Source of the DNA: Pseudomonas sediminis
GTDB lineage: Bacteria; Pseudomonadota; Gammaproteobacteria; Pseudomonadales; Pseudomonadaceae
Direction: 5' to 3'
Assembly (NCBI RefSeq): GCF_039555755.1
Contig: NZ_CP154631.1
Span: 2,976,001 to 3,040,000, forward strand
DNA: 64,000 nucleotides
The notes below the pieces were generated by a model. It ran no database searches. It was not told the origin of the DNA and worked only from the letters and a program-made list of their open reading frames with translations. A program made the translations under genes and the position numbers. Shown here piece after piece: positions 16,762 through 26,192 of this stretch; the first letter of the stretch is position 1, and each line of letters begins with the position of its first letter.

Positions 16762-19700
16762 ATGTCGGACGCACAGACACAGGACGTATTGGACAAGGCC
16801 GTCGCCGAAGGCGGCGCCTACGAGGTGCTGCAGCGGCGCCTGCAGGAGCAGGGTCAGCGCCTGCGCAGTTTGACCGAAACGCTCAACGGCCAGCGTCTGG
16901 CCGAGTTCGGCAGCAGTGCGATGGAGGCCATCGGTCGGGTACGCATCCGCACCGAGAACAACTGCATCGCCCGCGATATCGTCCAGGTCGGCGAGTGCCT
17001 GCTGTTCGGCTACAACGTGTTCATCGGCCTGAAGAAGGAAACCAGCGTCGCCGACGTGTTCTCCCTCTACCGCCTGGTCGAGGGGCCTGAAGGCTATGAC
17101 GCCGAGCCGGTGCCGCTGGAGGGCAGTTTCCTCGCTCAGGCCAGTTTCGTCGCCGACTTCAACGAGCTGTACACCTACTACAAGAACACCCGCCTGCTGC
17201 AACTGGCCATTCGTGACGGCAAGCTGCTGGCGAGTTTCCAGATCGGCGAGCGTGTCACTGACATCCGTGTATTCCGCTGGTCGATCTCGGTCGACGGGCG
17301 CGAAGTGCGTTACATCGACAACCGCGGCGAGCGCGATATCGCGCTGCCGGCGCCGTTCGACTTCGAATGGCAGAAGACCTCGCGCGAGATGGTGGTCAGT
17401 GGCCGCCATCCGCACATGAACATTCTCGACACCGTATTCGTCGAAACCGTTGGCGGCGACCTGACCATCAAGGTCGAGAACAACACTCAGGACGGCCTGG
17501 GTATCTACCGCGAACCGGTGGTGGACAAGACCCAGTCGCTGGACGACGCGCAGATCGAATACGCCCGCCTGGGCAGCCTGATCCTGCTGAAGATCCTGCC
17601 GTACCGCGAGGAGCAGTGGCGCTACCTGGTGTTCAACAGCCTGACCAACCAGGTCGAGCGCATCGACGCCATCGGCCTGGCCTGCGTGCAGCTGCCCGAA
17701 GACCACGGCATCATCTTCCCCGGCGGCTACTACCTGCAGAGCGGGCAGTACAAAACCTTCGAGCAGCCCATGGGCGGCATGCGCTTCAAGCGCTCGGTGC
17801 GTTCGCCCAACGGCGAGGACGTGCAGTACGTCTTCTACCACCCGGAAGAAGGCCGTTCGGCGCTGTTCACCTACAACATGATCAACCGCCAGCTGCACAA
17901 CCCGATCTTCGGCCACGGCTACGCGCGCCTGGAAGACGGGCGCATGGTGATATTCGCCGCCGAGGGCAGCGAGCCGACGCGCATCCACCCCATGCAGATC
18001 TGGCAGACACCCTTCGAGAGCGAGGATTACGCTGCCCGTCAGCCGGCGCGCAGCGGCTTCTTCGGGCGTATCGGCAATGCCGAACTGGTGCGCGGTGTGT
18101 CCGACCTGCTCAACCTCAGCCGTGAGATCGACAGCCGCGAAGTGTCGGTGGCGCGTTACACCCAGCTGTGCCAGAACACCCGCCGACTGTTCGACGTCTA
18201 CCATTGGCTGGATGACGCCCAGTGTGCCGAGCTGGCGCCGCTGTTGCGCGAGATCGCCGCCACTGGTGAGCTGGTGCTCGACGAGTTCGAGAAGGTCGAG
18301 AGCATCCGGCAGCAGTCTGCCCGTGCCATGGCCGAGGCCGAAACGCGGCAGAAGAGCCTGCTCTCCGGCCTGCTGGTGGACAGCTGGGACGAGGTGCAGC
18401 ACTTCGTCGAGGCGCTCAATGCCATTACCGCGCAGCGTGGCCAGCTGCTGACCATCCGCGACTACCGCTACATCGACGTGGCGCGCATCGATGCCATGGA
18501 GGCCGAGCTGCTCGCAGCACAGGAGCGTGTGGCCACGGCCACCTCCGCCTTCCTCGCCAGCGACGCCGCGCTGCAGCCTTACGTGCAGCGCCTGGGCGAG
18601 CTGGACGCGCTGGCGCAGAAGGCCGAGAGCGTCACCCAGCTCAACGAGCCGCTGGCCGAGATGCAGGCCATGGCCGGCAATCTGGACATGCTGTCGAGCC
18701 TGATGGCCTCGCTGAAGATCGACGACGCCACCCAGCGCACTGCCATCGTCGAGTCGATTTCGGAAGTCTACGCCCACCTCAACCAGGCCAAGGCGCGCGC
18801 CGAGCAGCGGCGCAAGGGCCTGGGCTCGGCCGAGACCGTGGCGCAGTTCGGCGCCCAGTTCAAACTGTTCGGTCAGGGCATCACCAACGCCCTGGCGCTG
18901 GCCCAAGACCCGGAGAAGTGCGACGAGCAGCTGTCGCGTCTGCTGGTGCAGCTCGAAGAGCTGGAAAGTCAGTTCGGCGACCACGAGGAGTTCCTCAGCG
19001 ACATCCTCGGCAAGCGCGAGGAACTGCTGGAGACCTTCGAGTCGCACAAGCAGAGCCTGCTCGACGATCGCCAGCGTCGTGCCCAGGGCGTGCTCGACGC
19101 TGCCCAGCGCATCCTCGACAGCCTTGGCCGGCGCACCGCGCGCCTGACCCAGATGGAAGAGCTCAATGCCTTCTTCGCCGCCGACCCGCTGATTCTCAAG
19201 CTGCGCGAGATGGCCGAGCGCCTGCGCGAGCTGAAGGACAGCGTCAAGGCCGATGATGTCGAGGCGCGCCTCAAGGCCGCCCGCGACCAGGCCGTGCGTG
19301 CCCTGCGCGACAAGAGCGAGCTGTTCGAAGAGGGCGGCAACGTCATCAAGCTCGGCCCGCGTCACCGCTTCAGCGTCAACACTCAGGAACTCGACCTGAC
19401 CCTGATGCCGCGCGGTGATCAGCTCTATCTGCACCTGACCGGCACCGATTTCCTCGAGCCACTGCATGACGAGACCCTGGACGGCCTGCGCGACTACTGG
19501 CAGGTGTCGCTGGAATCCGAGTCGCCCTCGCTGTACCGCGCCGAATACCTCGCCGGTCTGGTGCTCGACGCCGCTGTGACGGGCCGTGAAGGTCTCACCC
19601 TCGATCTGCTCAAGACCCACCTGGCGCAGCCGGAAACCCTGACCCGCCTGATTCGCGACTTCGCCGCACCGCGCTACAAGGATGCCTATGAGAAGGGTAT

Positions 19701-22002
19701 CCATGACCACGACGCGGCGTTGATCCTCGCCCAGTTGCTGCCGCTGCGCGAAAGCGCCGGGCTGCTGCGTTACGCGCCGGCCGCGCGCGGTTTCGCCGCG
19801 CTGTTCTGGAACCGTTGGGGGCAGGACATCGAGGCCGAGCTGTGGCCGGAGCGGGCGCGCAGCAGCCTGCACCTGCGCCAGTTGTTCGGCAGCGAGGATG
19901 GCGTGCAACGCCTGCGCGAAGAGATCGATGCAGCCATGCAGCGCTTTTTGGGCCAGCACCCGCTGCCGGTGGACGCAGCGCAGCGCCAGGCGGCAGCAGC
20001 TTATCTGGTGGAGGAACTGGCAGCCAAGCCGGTCGAGTTCAGCTTCAGCAAGTACGCCCGGCAACTGCTCGATACCCTGCAGCAACGCATGCAGGCTAGC
20101 CATGTCTGGGACGACTACCGCGCTGCGCTGGACAACCTGCGTGGCCGTCCGGTGCAGCGCTGGTCGCTGGCGCAGACCTGGTTCGACGGCCTGTGCGCGC
20201 AGGACGCCGCCATGAATGAACTGGCCGACTACGTGCCCGAGGCAATCGCCGTCAGCCTGCTGGATGAAGAATTCCCGCGGCGTTTCACCGAGGTCGATCT
20301 GCGTTTCTCCGTCAGCGGCCTGCTTGGCGATCATCCGCGTGTGCAGAACGGTACGCTGCTGCTGGCCATCGACGACTACTTCGCCCGTCTGCGCCAGCAT
20401 CTGGATCATTTCGTACCGCAGCTTTCGCGCTACCAGGCGCTGCGCCAGGAGGTCATCAACCGCGAGCGCGATGCACTGCGTCTGAGCGAATTCAAGCCAC
20501 GGCCGCTGTCGTCCTTCGTGCGCAACAAGCTGATCAACGACGTGTACCTGGGCTTCATCGGCGACAACCTGGCCAAGCAGATGGGCACCGCCGGCGAGAA
20601 CAAGCGCACCGACCTGATGGGCCTGCTGATGCTGATTTCGCCGCCCGGCTACGGCAAGACCACATTGATGGAGTACGTGGCGCACCGTCTCGGCCTGATC
20701 TTCATGAAGATCAACGGTCCGGCCCTCGGTCACGAGGTGCGCTCGGTGGACCCGGCGCAGGCCCCGGACGCCACCTCGCGTCAGGAGCTGGAAAAGCTCA
20801 ACCTGGCGCTGGAAATGGGCAACAACGTGATGCTCTATGTCGACGACATCCAGCACACCCATCCCGAATTCCTGCAGAAGTTCATCTCGCTGTGCGACGG
20901 CACGCGGCGTATCGAAGGCGTGTGGAAGGGCAAGACCAAGACCTACGACATGCGCGGCAAGAAGTTCTGCGTGGTGATGAGCGGCAACCCGTACACCGAG
21001 TCCGGCGACGTGTTCAAGATTCCCGACATGCTCGCCAACCGCGCCGACATCTACAACCTCGGCGACACCCTGGGCGGCATGCAGGAGGCTTTCGCGCTGA
21101 GCTACATCGAGAACAGCCTGACCTCCAACCCGGTGCTGGCGCCGCTGGCCACCCGCGACATGGCGGACGTCTACCGTTTCGTCGCCAAGGCCGAGGGCAA
21201 GCCGTTCTCCGCCAACGAGCTGAGCCATACCTACAGCGCCGCCGAGATCAACGAGATCACCGCCACCCTGCAGCGCCTGATGCAGGTGCGTGACGTGGTC
21301 GGTCGGGTCAACCAGCAGTACATCGTCAGCGCCGCGCAGGCCGACAGCTACCGCACCGAGCCGCCGTTCAAGCTGCAGGGCAGCTACCGCAACATGAACA
21401 AGATGGCGGAGAAGATCAGCTCGGTGATGAACGATGCCGAGCTGCTGCAACTGATCGCCGACCACTACCAGGGTGAGTCGCAGCTGCTCACCACTGGCGC
21501 CGAGGAGAACCTGCTCAAGCTCGCCGAATTGCGCGGCAACATGACGCCCGAGCAGGCCGAGCGCTGGGCGCAGATCAAGCGCGACTTCATGCGCAACAAG
21601 GCCATGGGCGGCAGCGATACGGATGTTGGCGGGCGTGTGGTGGCGCAGCTCAATGATCTGGTGGAAAGCGTGCGCGGCCTGGGCGCTACCGGCAAGCCGG
21701 CCGGCGCGGCGCCGAGCATTCCCTGGGAACAGTTGCTGGCCGGGCTGGATAACCTGGGCAAGCTGCGCCCGCAGGTGGAGGTGGTTGCGCCGCCACAGCC
21801 GGGCACGCAAAAATTGCTCGAAAGCCTGGCCGATAGCCTGGAAAACAGCTTCCTGCCGCTGATCAGGGCGATGGACAAGAAGATCGACATCGATTTGCGC
21901 ACCCACAACCGCATGCTGGAAATCTCCACGCAACTACGTGATCTCGGCACGCTGCTCGGGCATGAGCAGCGCAGCGACGCCGCGGACGACGAGGCGCCGT
22001 GA
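16762..22002 (+). CDS. Giant AAA ATPase (DUF3686 / 'DNA repair ATPase' type)
   Basis: 1746 residues. The first ~450 are mixed alpha/beta with a repeat-like, beta-rich character. Residues ~450-900 are rich in coiled coil (ARAEQRRKGLGSAETVAQFG, and an EELESQFGDHEEFLSDIL stretch). A C-terminal AAA module carries Walker A PPGYGKTT (1294-1301), Walker B MLYVDDIQ (1357-1364), a sensor-1-like VVMSGNP and a MLANRADIYNLG segment with a possible arginine finger. The acidic pair of Walker B is Asp-Asp instead of Asp-Glu. Databases often call this family a DNA repair ATPase, with little evidence that I know of. Next to PspA and flotillin genes a role in remodelling membrane or protein assemblies is equally plausible. 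The ATG follows CCAGGAATAACACG. Confidence 0.88.
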   Translation: MSDAQTQDVLDKAVAEGGAYEVLQRRLQEQGQRLRSLTETLNGQRLAEFGSSAMEAIGRVRIRTENNCIARDIVQVGECLLFGYNVFIGLKKETSVADVFSLYRLVEGPEGYDAEPVPLEGSFLAQASFVADFNELYTYYKNTRLLQLAIRDGKLLASFQIGERVTDIRVFRWSISVDGREVRYIDNRGERDIALPAPFDFEWQKTSREMVVSGRHPHMNILDTVFVETVGGDLTIKVENNTQDGLGIYREPVVDKTQSLDDAQIEYARLGSLILLKILPYREEQWRYLVFNSLTNQVERIDAIGLACVQLPEDHGIIFPGGYYLQSGQYKTFEQPMGGMRFKRSVRSPNGEDVQYVFYHPEEGRSALFTYNMINRQLHNPIFGHGYARLEDGRMVIFAAEGSEPTRIHPMQIWQTPFESEDYAARQPARSGFFGRIGNAELVRGVSDLLNLSREIDSREVSVARYTQLCQNTRRLFDVYHWLDDAQCAELAPLLREIAATGELVLDEFEKVESIRQQSARAMAEAETRQKSLLSGLLVDSWDEVQHFVEALNAITAQRGQLLTIRDYRYIDVARIDAMEAELLAAQERVATATSAFLASDAALQPYVQRLGELDALAQKAESVTQLNEPLAEMQAMAGNLDMLSSLMASLKIDDATQRTAIVESISEVYAHLNQAKARAEQRRKGLGSAETVAQFGAQFKLFGQGITNALALAQDPEKCDEQLSRLLVQLEELESQFGDHEEFLSDILGKREELLETFESHKQSLLDDRQRRAQGVLDAAQRILDSLGRRTARLTQMEELNAFFAADPLILKLREMAERLRELKDSVKADDVEARLKAARDQAVRALRDKSELFEEGGNVIKLGPRHRFSVNTQELDLTLMPRGDQLYLHLTGTDFLEPLHDETLDGLRDYWQVSLESESPSLYRAEYLAGLVLDAAVTGREGLTLDLLKTHLAQPETLTRLIRDFAAPRYKDAYEKGIHDHDAALILAQLLPLRESAGLLRYAPAARGFAALFWNRWGQDIEAELWPERARSSLHLRQLFGSEDGVQRLREEIDAAMQRFLGQHPLPVDAAQRQAAAAYLVEELAAKPVEFSFSKYARQLLDTLQQRMQASHVWDDYRAALDNLRGRPVQRWSLAQTWFDGLCAQDAAMNELADYVPEAIAVSLLDEEFPRRFTEVDLRFSVSGLLGDHPRVQNGTLLLAIDDYFARLRQHLDHFVPQLSRYQALRQEVINRERDALRLSEFKPRPLSSFVRNKLINDVYLGFIGDNLAKQMGTAGENKRTDLMGLLMLISPPGYGKTTLMEYVAHRLGLIFMKINGPALGHEVRSVDPAQAPDATSRQELEKLNLALEMGNNVMLYVDDIQHTHPEFLQKFISLCDGTRRIEGVWKGKTKTYDMRGKKFCVVMSGNPYTESGDVFKIPDMLANRADIYNLGDTLGGMQEAFALSYIENSLTSNPVLAPLATRDMADVYRFVAKAEGKPFSANELSHTYSAAEINEITATLQRLMQVRDVVGRVNQQYIVSAAQADSYRTEPPFKLQGSYRNMNKMAEKISSVMNDAELLQLIADHYQGESQLLTTGAEENLLKLAELRGNMTPEQAERWAQIKRDFMRNKAMGGSDTDVGGRVVAQLNDLVESVRGLGATGKPAGAAPSIPWEQLLAGLDNLGKLRPQVEVVAPPQPGTQKLLESLADSLENSFLPLIRAMDKKIDIDLRTHNRMLEISTQLRDLGTLLGHEQRSDAADDEAP

Positions 22003-22550
22003 GGCGAGGCTGGCTTGTCGAGTTGCGCCCGCTGATCGTGATCAGCGGCGCGATGTTGCTGGTGCAACTGGTCAATGGCGCCCTCGGCGGCGCCTTGAAC
22101 CTATGGGGCCTGGTGCCCCGGCATATCGAGGCGCTGCCCGGCATTTTCCTTGCGCCCTGGCTGCATGGCAGTTGGGCGCATCTGCTCAGCAACCTCAGCG
22201 GCCTGCTGGTGCTCGGTAGCCTGGTGCTGCTGCGCTCGCGCCGCGATTTCTTCTTCGCCAGTGCCTTCATCATCATCGGCAGCGGCATGCTGGTCTGGCT
22301 GTTCGGCCGCACCGGCCTGCACGTCGGTGCCAGCGGCTGGCTGTTCGGCTTCTGGGGGCTTTTGCTGGCACGGGCCTGGTTCGAGCGCAGCCTGCTCGAC
22401 CTGTTGCTGGCGGTGCTGGTGTTCTTCCTCTACGGCGGCTGGTTCTTCGGCCTGCTGCCGCGTGCCGGCGTTTCCTTCGAATACCACCTGGCGGGAGCTT
22501 TCTGCGGTGTGCTGTACGCCGCGCTGACTCGTCGCCGCATTCAACGATAA
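21999..22550 (+). CDS. Rhomboid-family intramembrane serine protease
   Basis: 183 residues with about six hydrophobic segments. The diagnostic features are HGSWAHLLSNLSGLLVLG in TM2, the catalytic serine in GASGWLFG (Ser112) and the catalytic histidine in EYHLAGAF (His163). Rhomboids cleave substrates inside the membrane. The GTG start overlaps the AAA stop codon (GTGA), so translation is probably coupled to the giant ATPase. Substrate unknown. Confidence 0.88.
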   Translation: MRRGWLVELRPLIVISGAMLLVQLVNGALGGALNLWGLVPRHIEALPGIFLAPWLHGSWAHLLSNLSGLLVLGSLVLLRSRRDFFFASAFIIIGSGMLVWLFGRTGLHVGASGWLFGFWGLLLARAWFERSLLDLLLAVLVFFLYGGWFFGLLPRAGVSFEYHLAGAFCGVLYAALTRRRIQR

Positions 22551-22563
22551 AAAGGGACTTTTA

Positions 22564-23253
22564 ATGGATTTCAATCGCCTCGATCAGCAACTGCGTGACA
22601 GTTTGGCCGACCTGCGTCTGAGCAACGAGGAACGCGACGAGCTGCGCCAGCTGGGCAGCGAGCTCAGTAGTGATCAGGTGCGCTTCATGCGCAACCGCGC
22701 TTTCGCCCTGGCTCGCGAGTTGATGCGCGAGCCGGCCAACATCGAACCGGTGCTGAAGTGGCTGGAGCAGGTGATCAAGACCCTCGACAGCGTCGGTAGC
22801 GCGCCCCGCGTGGAGCATGCCAGCGCTCACTTCAGCCCGGGGGAGAGCTGCCGGCGCAAGATTCGCGAGCTGTGCCGCCAGGCACGCAGCAGCGTGGATA
22901 TCTGCGTCTACACCATCTCCGACGATCAGCTCAGCGAGGAGGTGCTTGCCTGCCATCAACGCGGCATTGCCGTGCGGGTGATCACCGACAACGAAAAGCA
23001 GTTCGACGAGGGCAGCGATATCCAGTGGCTCCGCGACAAGGGCGTGCCGCTGCGCATCGATGCTGGGCCCTTCCACATGCATCACAAGTTCGCCCTGTTC
23101 GACGGGCGCCTGCTGCTCAACGGCAGCTTCAACTGGACGCGCAGCGCCACCACCAGCAACGAGGAAAACCTCCTGGTGATCGATCATCCGCAGCTGGTCG
23201 CGGCCTATGGCCGTGAGTTCGAAGCACTCTGGGCGCGCTACGCAGGCAACTGA
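22564..23253 (+). CDS. Phospholipase D-superfamily protein, probable nuclease
   Basis: 229 residues. An N-terminal helical region (1-95) precedes a single HKD domain: H173-x-K175-x4-D180 in HHKFALFDG, followed by LLNGSFNWTRSATTSNEEN. One HKD motif per chain is typical of Nuc/BfiI-type nucleases that dimerise to form the active site. Preceded by an AAAGGGAC ribosome-binding site 13 bp after the rhomboid gene. Its stop TGA overlaps the helicase ATG (TGATG). Nuclease rather than lipase activity is inferred from size and neighbour. Confidence 0.87.
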   Translation: MDFNRLDQQLRDSLADLRLSNEERDELRQLGSELSSDQVRFMRNRAFALARELMREPANIEPVLKWLEQVIKTLDSVGSAPRVEHASAHFSPGESCRRKIRELCRQARSSVDICVYTISDDQLSEEVLACHQRGIAVRVITDNEKQFDEGSDIQWLRDKGVPLRIDAGPFHMHHKFALFDGRLLLNGSFNWTRSATTSNEENLLVIDHPQLVAAYGREFEALWARYAGN

Positions 23254-25964
23254 TGGATCACCCTCACGCCCGCCAACTGCTCGGCTTCTATCGCAGCTGC
23301 TACCTGGCCGATAGCCGCGACCTGGATCTGGACAACCTGAGCAAGCTGCCCGCCAATCGCTGGGCCTGGCTCGATGGGCGCGAGGAGCTGGCCAGCGGAG
23401 GCTTGCCGCTGCTGCCATTGGCGGCCGAGCTGGGCCGCAGCCTGGCCGAGGCGCAGGCGCTGTATCAACGCGAGCTGCAACTGGTCTACGGCGTGTTGCC
23501 GATCTGTGGCCGGCTGCAGCTGGATAGCGGTGGTTCACAGGCAATCTGCGGCCCGCTGTTCTATTACGAGGCGAGCCTGCAGCCGACGACGGATGGGCAG
23601 AGCCACTTGCTCGCCATCGACCCGCAGCAGGTGCATGGAAACTGGCGTCTGCTGCGCCGTCTGTTCGATGAAAGTGGCAACGCTAGCCTCGATGGACTGC
23701 CACTGCCGACAGGCGCACTGGATGCGGCCTCGCTGGGCCAGTTGCTCGCCTGGGTGGCGCGCAATACACAGGTGCGCGAGGTCAGCGAGGCCGCTGGTTT
23801 CCCGCAGTTGGTAAGCGATGAAGTGTTGGCCAAGGCCCTGCGGCGTCGCAGTTTGTCGCTGCAGGCCGGTGCCTTCGTCGCGCTGGTGCCGCGCGGCAGC
23901 GGTAGCCGTGGCATCGCCCATGAGTTGCAACTGCTGCAGGACGCCGAGCGACTGTCGCCGGCCTTGTTGCAACTGCTCGGCGAAACACCTCCTGTGCAGA
24001 CGGCAGGCTCGACCAGCAGGCCGCAGCGCCTGCCGGCGCAGCTCAGCGCTGCCCAGTGCCAGGCGCTGGCCAATGTCGCGCGCCACCCGCTGAGCCAGAT
24101 TTCCGGTCCGCCCGGTACCGGCAAGAGCTACAGCCTGGCGGCGCTGGCGCTGGATCGTTATCTGCAGGGTGAGAGCGTGCTGCTGGTCAGCCGTAGCGCC
24201 CAGGCTGTGCGCGTCATCGCGCACAAGTTGCGGGAGGATTTCGGCTTGCGCGACGGCGTGCTCGAAGGCGATGGGCAGAGCCTGCGCCAGGCCTTGCGCG
24301 AGCGCCTGGAGCGGTTACTGCAGGGTGAGTTCGAGTGGGTGTCGGAGCAGGTCGAAGAGCGTCAGCGCAGCGAGCTGGAAGTGCTGACCGAGGCCGAGCG
24401 GCGCCTGTCGGCAGATTTCCGTAAGCGTTGCGAGCAGGCCGTGCGCTGGAGCCGCCTGTTGCTGCGTGCCGAACGCGGCAGCCTGGCTTTCTGGCAGCGC
24501 TGGTTGCAGGTGCCCTGGGTGCGCAAACGTATCGGCAGCAGTGTGCGCCCCTGGGCATTGCTGGATGAGTTGCGCGATTGCCAGCAGCGCCGCCAGCTGC
24601 TCAGTCGTGAGCACCTCAATAGTCATCGCGCCCTGAATGTCAAGCGTCTGCTGGTCAGCGACCGCGCGCTGTTCGTGCGCTACAACCAGGCCATCCGTGC
24701 GCGCAATTCGCAACGTCAGCTGGCGCTGTTCGAAGGTATCGATCCGGCGCGTCTACTGGCCGCTTTTCCGATCTGGGTGGTGACCCTGGACGAGCTGCAC
24801 CGCCTGTTGCCGCTGCGTCCGGAGCTGTTCGACGTGATGGTGATGGACGAGGCGACCCAATGCGACATCGCTTCGGCGCTACCGGCTTTCCAGCGCTGCA
24901 AGCGCGCCGTGGTCACCGGCGATGCGCGTCAGTTGCGGCATATTTCCTTTCTTTCCTGTGTGCGTGAAACGCAGCTGCTGCAGCGCGCCGGCCTGCAAGC
25001 CGAAGAGCGCGAGGCCTGGAGCTACCGCGACAACAGCGTGCTGGATCTGGTCGGCTTGCAGCTGGGCAGCCAGGAGGCGGTGGTGTTTCTCGACGAACAC
25101 TTTCGTAGCCGTCCGGCGCTGATCCGCTTCAGCAACGAGCTGTTCTACGACCAGCGCTTGCGCGTGATGAAAGAACGGCCCGGCCTTGATGCCTGCGACA
25201 GCCTGCAGCTGCTGCGTATTGACGGCCAGCGCGGGCGCAACGGTGTCAATGAGGCTGAGGTCGAGCGGGTGCTGGAGCTGATCACCGCGCACCTGGCCGA
25301 GTACCAGAGCAGCCCGCTCAAACCCAGCATCGGCGTACTGTCGCCGTTTCGCGATCAGGTCGAGCGCATCCGCTTGCGCATCGGCGAAACGCTGCCGCTG
25401 GAGCAACTGCGCGAGTTCCGTCTGCTGGTGGATACGCCATATGGCTTCCAGGGCGAGGAGCGCGACCTGATGATCCTCAGCTTCGCCATCGACCGCGAAT
25501 CGAGCCAGGCGGCCAACTACCTGAACCGTGCCGACCTGTTCAACGTCGCCATCACCCGCGCCCGCGAGCGCCAGGTGCTGCTGTTCAGTGGTGACGAGCG
25601 GCAGCTGTCCGCCACGCATCTGCTGCGCCGCTACCTGGAATTCCTGCAGAAACCTGGTGTCAGTTGGCAGGCGGGAGCCGTGGAGGACACCCGCCAGAAC
25701 TTGTGTCAGGCGCTCGAAGGGCAGGGCGTCAGCGTGTGGAGCCACTACCCGCTGGCAGGACAGGTGCTGGACCTGTTCTGTCGACGCGGCGACAAGTGCC
25801 TGGCCATTGACCTGATCGGCTTTCCGGGGGAGGGCGAAGGCTTTCTTGAACTGGAGCGCTACCTGGTGCTGGCGCGCGCTGGTCTGGAGACCTTGCCACT
25901 GAGCTATGGTCTATGGCACGAGGCGCCGGAGCAGGCAGTGCAGGCGGTACTGGCACGGCTTTGA
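23253..25964 (+). CDS. SF1 helicase (DNA2/NAM7-like) with C-terminal nuclease-like domain
   Basis: 903 residues. The N-terminal ~270 residues are of unknown fold. The helicase core has Walker A GPPGTGKS (285-292), a charged coiled insert (about 330-480), Walker B DEATQCD (from Asp532), motif III region VVTGDARQLRHIS, LDEHFRSRP, PYGFQGEERDLMILSF and NVAITRAR. The last ~85 residues (SVWSHYPLAGQVLDLFCRRG, then LAIDLIGFPGEGEGFLELERY) resemble the Vsr/DUF559 endonuclease fold, with Asp/Glu/Lys-type candidates but no experimentally secure catalytic set visible. It overlaps the PLD gene by one base, so the two are almost certainly made together. Confidence 0.9.
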   Translation: MDHPHARQLLGFYRSCYLADSRDLDLDNLSKLPANRWAWLDGREELASGGLPLLPLAAELGRSLAEAQALYQRELQLVYGVLPICGRLQLDSGGSQAICGPLFYYEASLQPTTDGQSHLLAIDPQQVHGNWRLLRRLFDESGNASLDGLPLPTGALDAASLGQLLAWVARNTQVREVSEAAGFPQLVSDEVLAKALRRRSLSLQAGAFVALVPRGSGSRGIAHELQLLQDAERLSPALLQLLGETPPVQTAGSTSRPQRLPAQLSAAQCQALANVARHPLSQISGPPGTGKSYSLAALALDRYLQGESVLLVSRSAQAVRVIAHKLREDFGLRDGVLEGDGQSLRQALRERLERLLQGEFEWVSEQVEERQRSELEVLTEAERRLSADFRKRCEQAVRWSRLLLRAERGSLAFWQRWLQVPWVRKRIGSSVRPWALLDELRDCQQRRQLLSREHLNSHRALNVKRLLVSDRALFVRYNQAIRARNSQRQLALFEGIDPARLLAAFPIWVVTLDELHRLLPLRPELFDVMVMDEATQCDIASALPAFQRCKRAVVTGDARQLRHISFLSCVRETQLLQRAGLQAEEREAWSYRDNSVLDLVGLQLGSQEAVVFLDEHFRSRPALIRFSNELFYDQRLRVMKERPGLDACDSLQLLRIDGQRGRNGVNEAEVERVLELITAHLAEYQSSPLKPSIGVLSPFRDQVERIRLRIGETLPLEQLREFRLLVDTPYGFQGEERDLMILSFAIDRESSQAANYLNRADLFNVAITRARERQVLLFSGDERQLSATHLLRRYLEFLQKPGVSWQAGAVEDTRQNLCQALEGQGVSVWSHYPLAGQVLDLFCRRGDKCLAIDLIGFPGEGEGFLELERYLVLARAGLETLPLSYGLWHEAPEQAVQAVLARL

Positions 25965-26005
25965 CGCTTCATTCGCCGGGCGCGGCGATCGTGGCCTAGG
26001 CCTTA

Positions 26006-26161
26006 GAGCCTGTTTACGATCTCGCGAGCTAGAGCGATACAAGGCAAAAACAAGCGAGGAAGCGCAGTTTACGAGTGGTAAATGAGCATTCCGACCGGGC
26101 TGGCGCTCCAGCTTGTTTTTAACGCAGTAGCGCCGACGCGCAGCAGATCGTAAACAGGTTC
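26006..26161. repeat. Long imperfect palindrome, family A copy 2 (inverted)
   Basis: The arms GAGCCTGTTTACGAT / ATCGTAAACAGGTTC pair at 14 of 15 positions. The core is the reverse complement of the other copies. The inner ACAGGC/GCCTGT pair of the other copies is changed on both sides to ACAAGC/GCTTGT. It is flanked by a direct TTAG (26003-26006 and 26162-26165). It lies between the helicase and sucrose phosphorylase genes. Confidence 0.85.
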
Positions 26162-26192
26162 TTAGCAGACCATCAAATGTACCGGGGGGCTC

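Noticed and set aside
16744..21933. A 1729-codon open frame on the minus strand opposite the giant ATPase gene
   Set aside because: It mirrors the GC-rich sense gene; its product is dominated by Leu, Gln, His, Val and Ala as expected from antisense of a high-GC3 gene, with no recognisable domain. The sense frame has a Walker A/B module and a ribosome-binding site.
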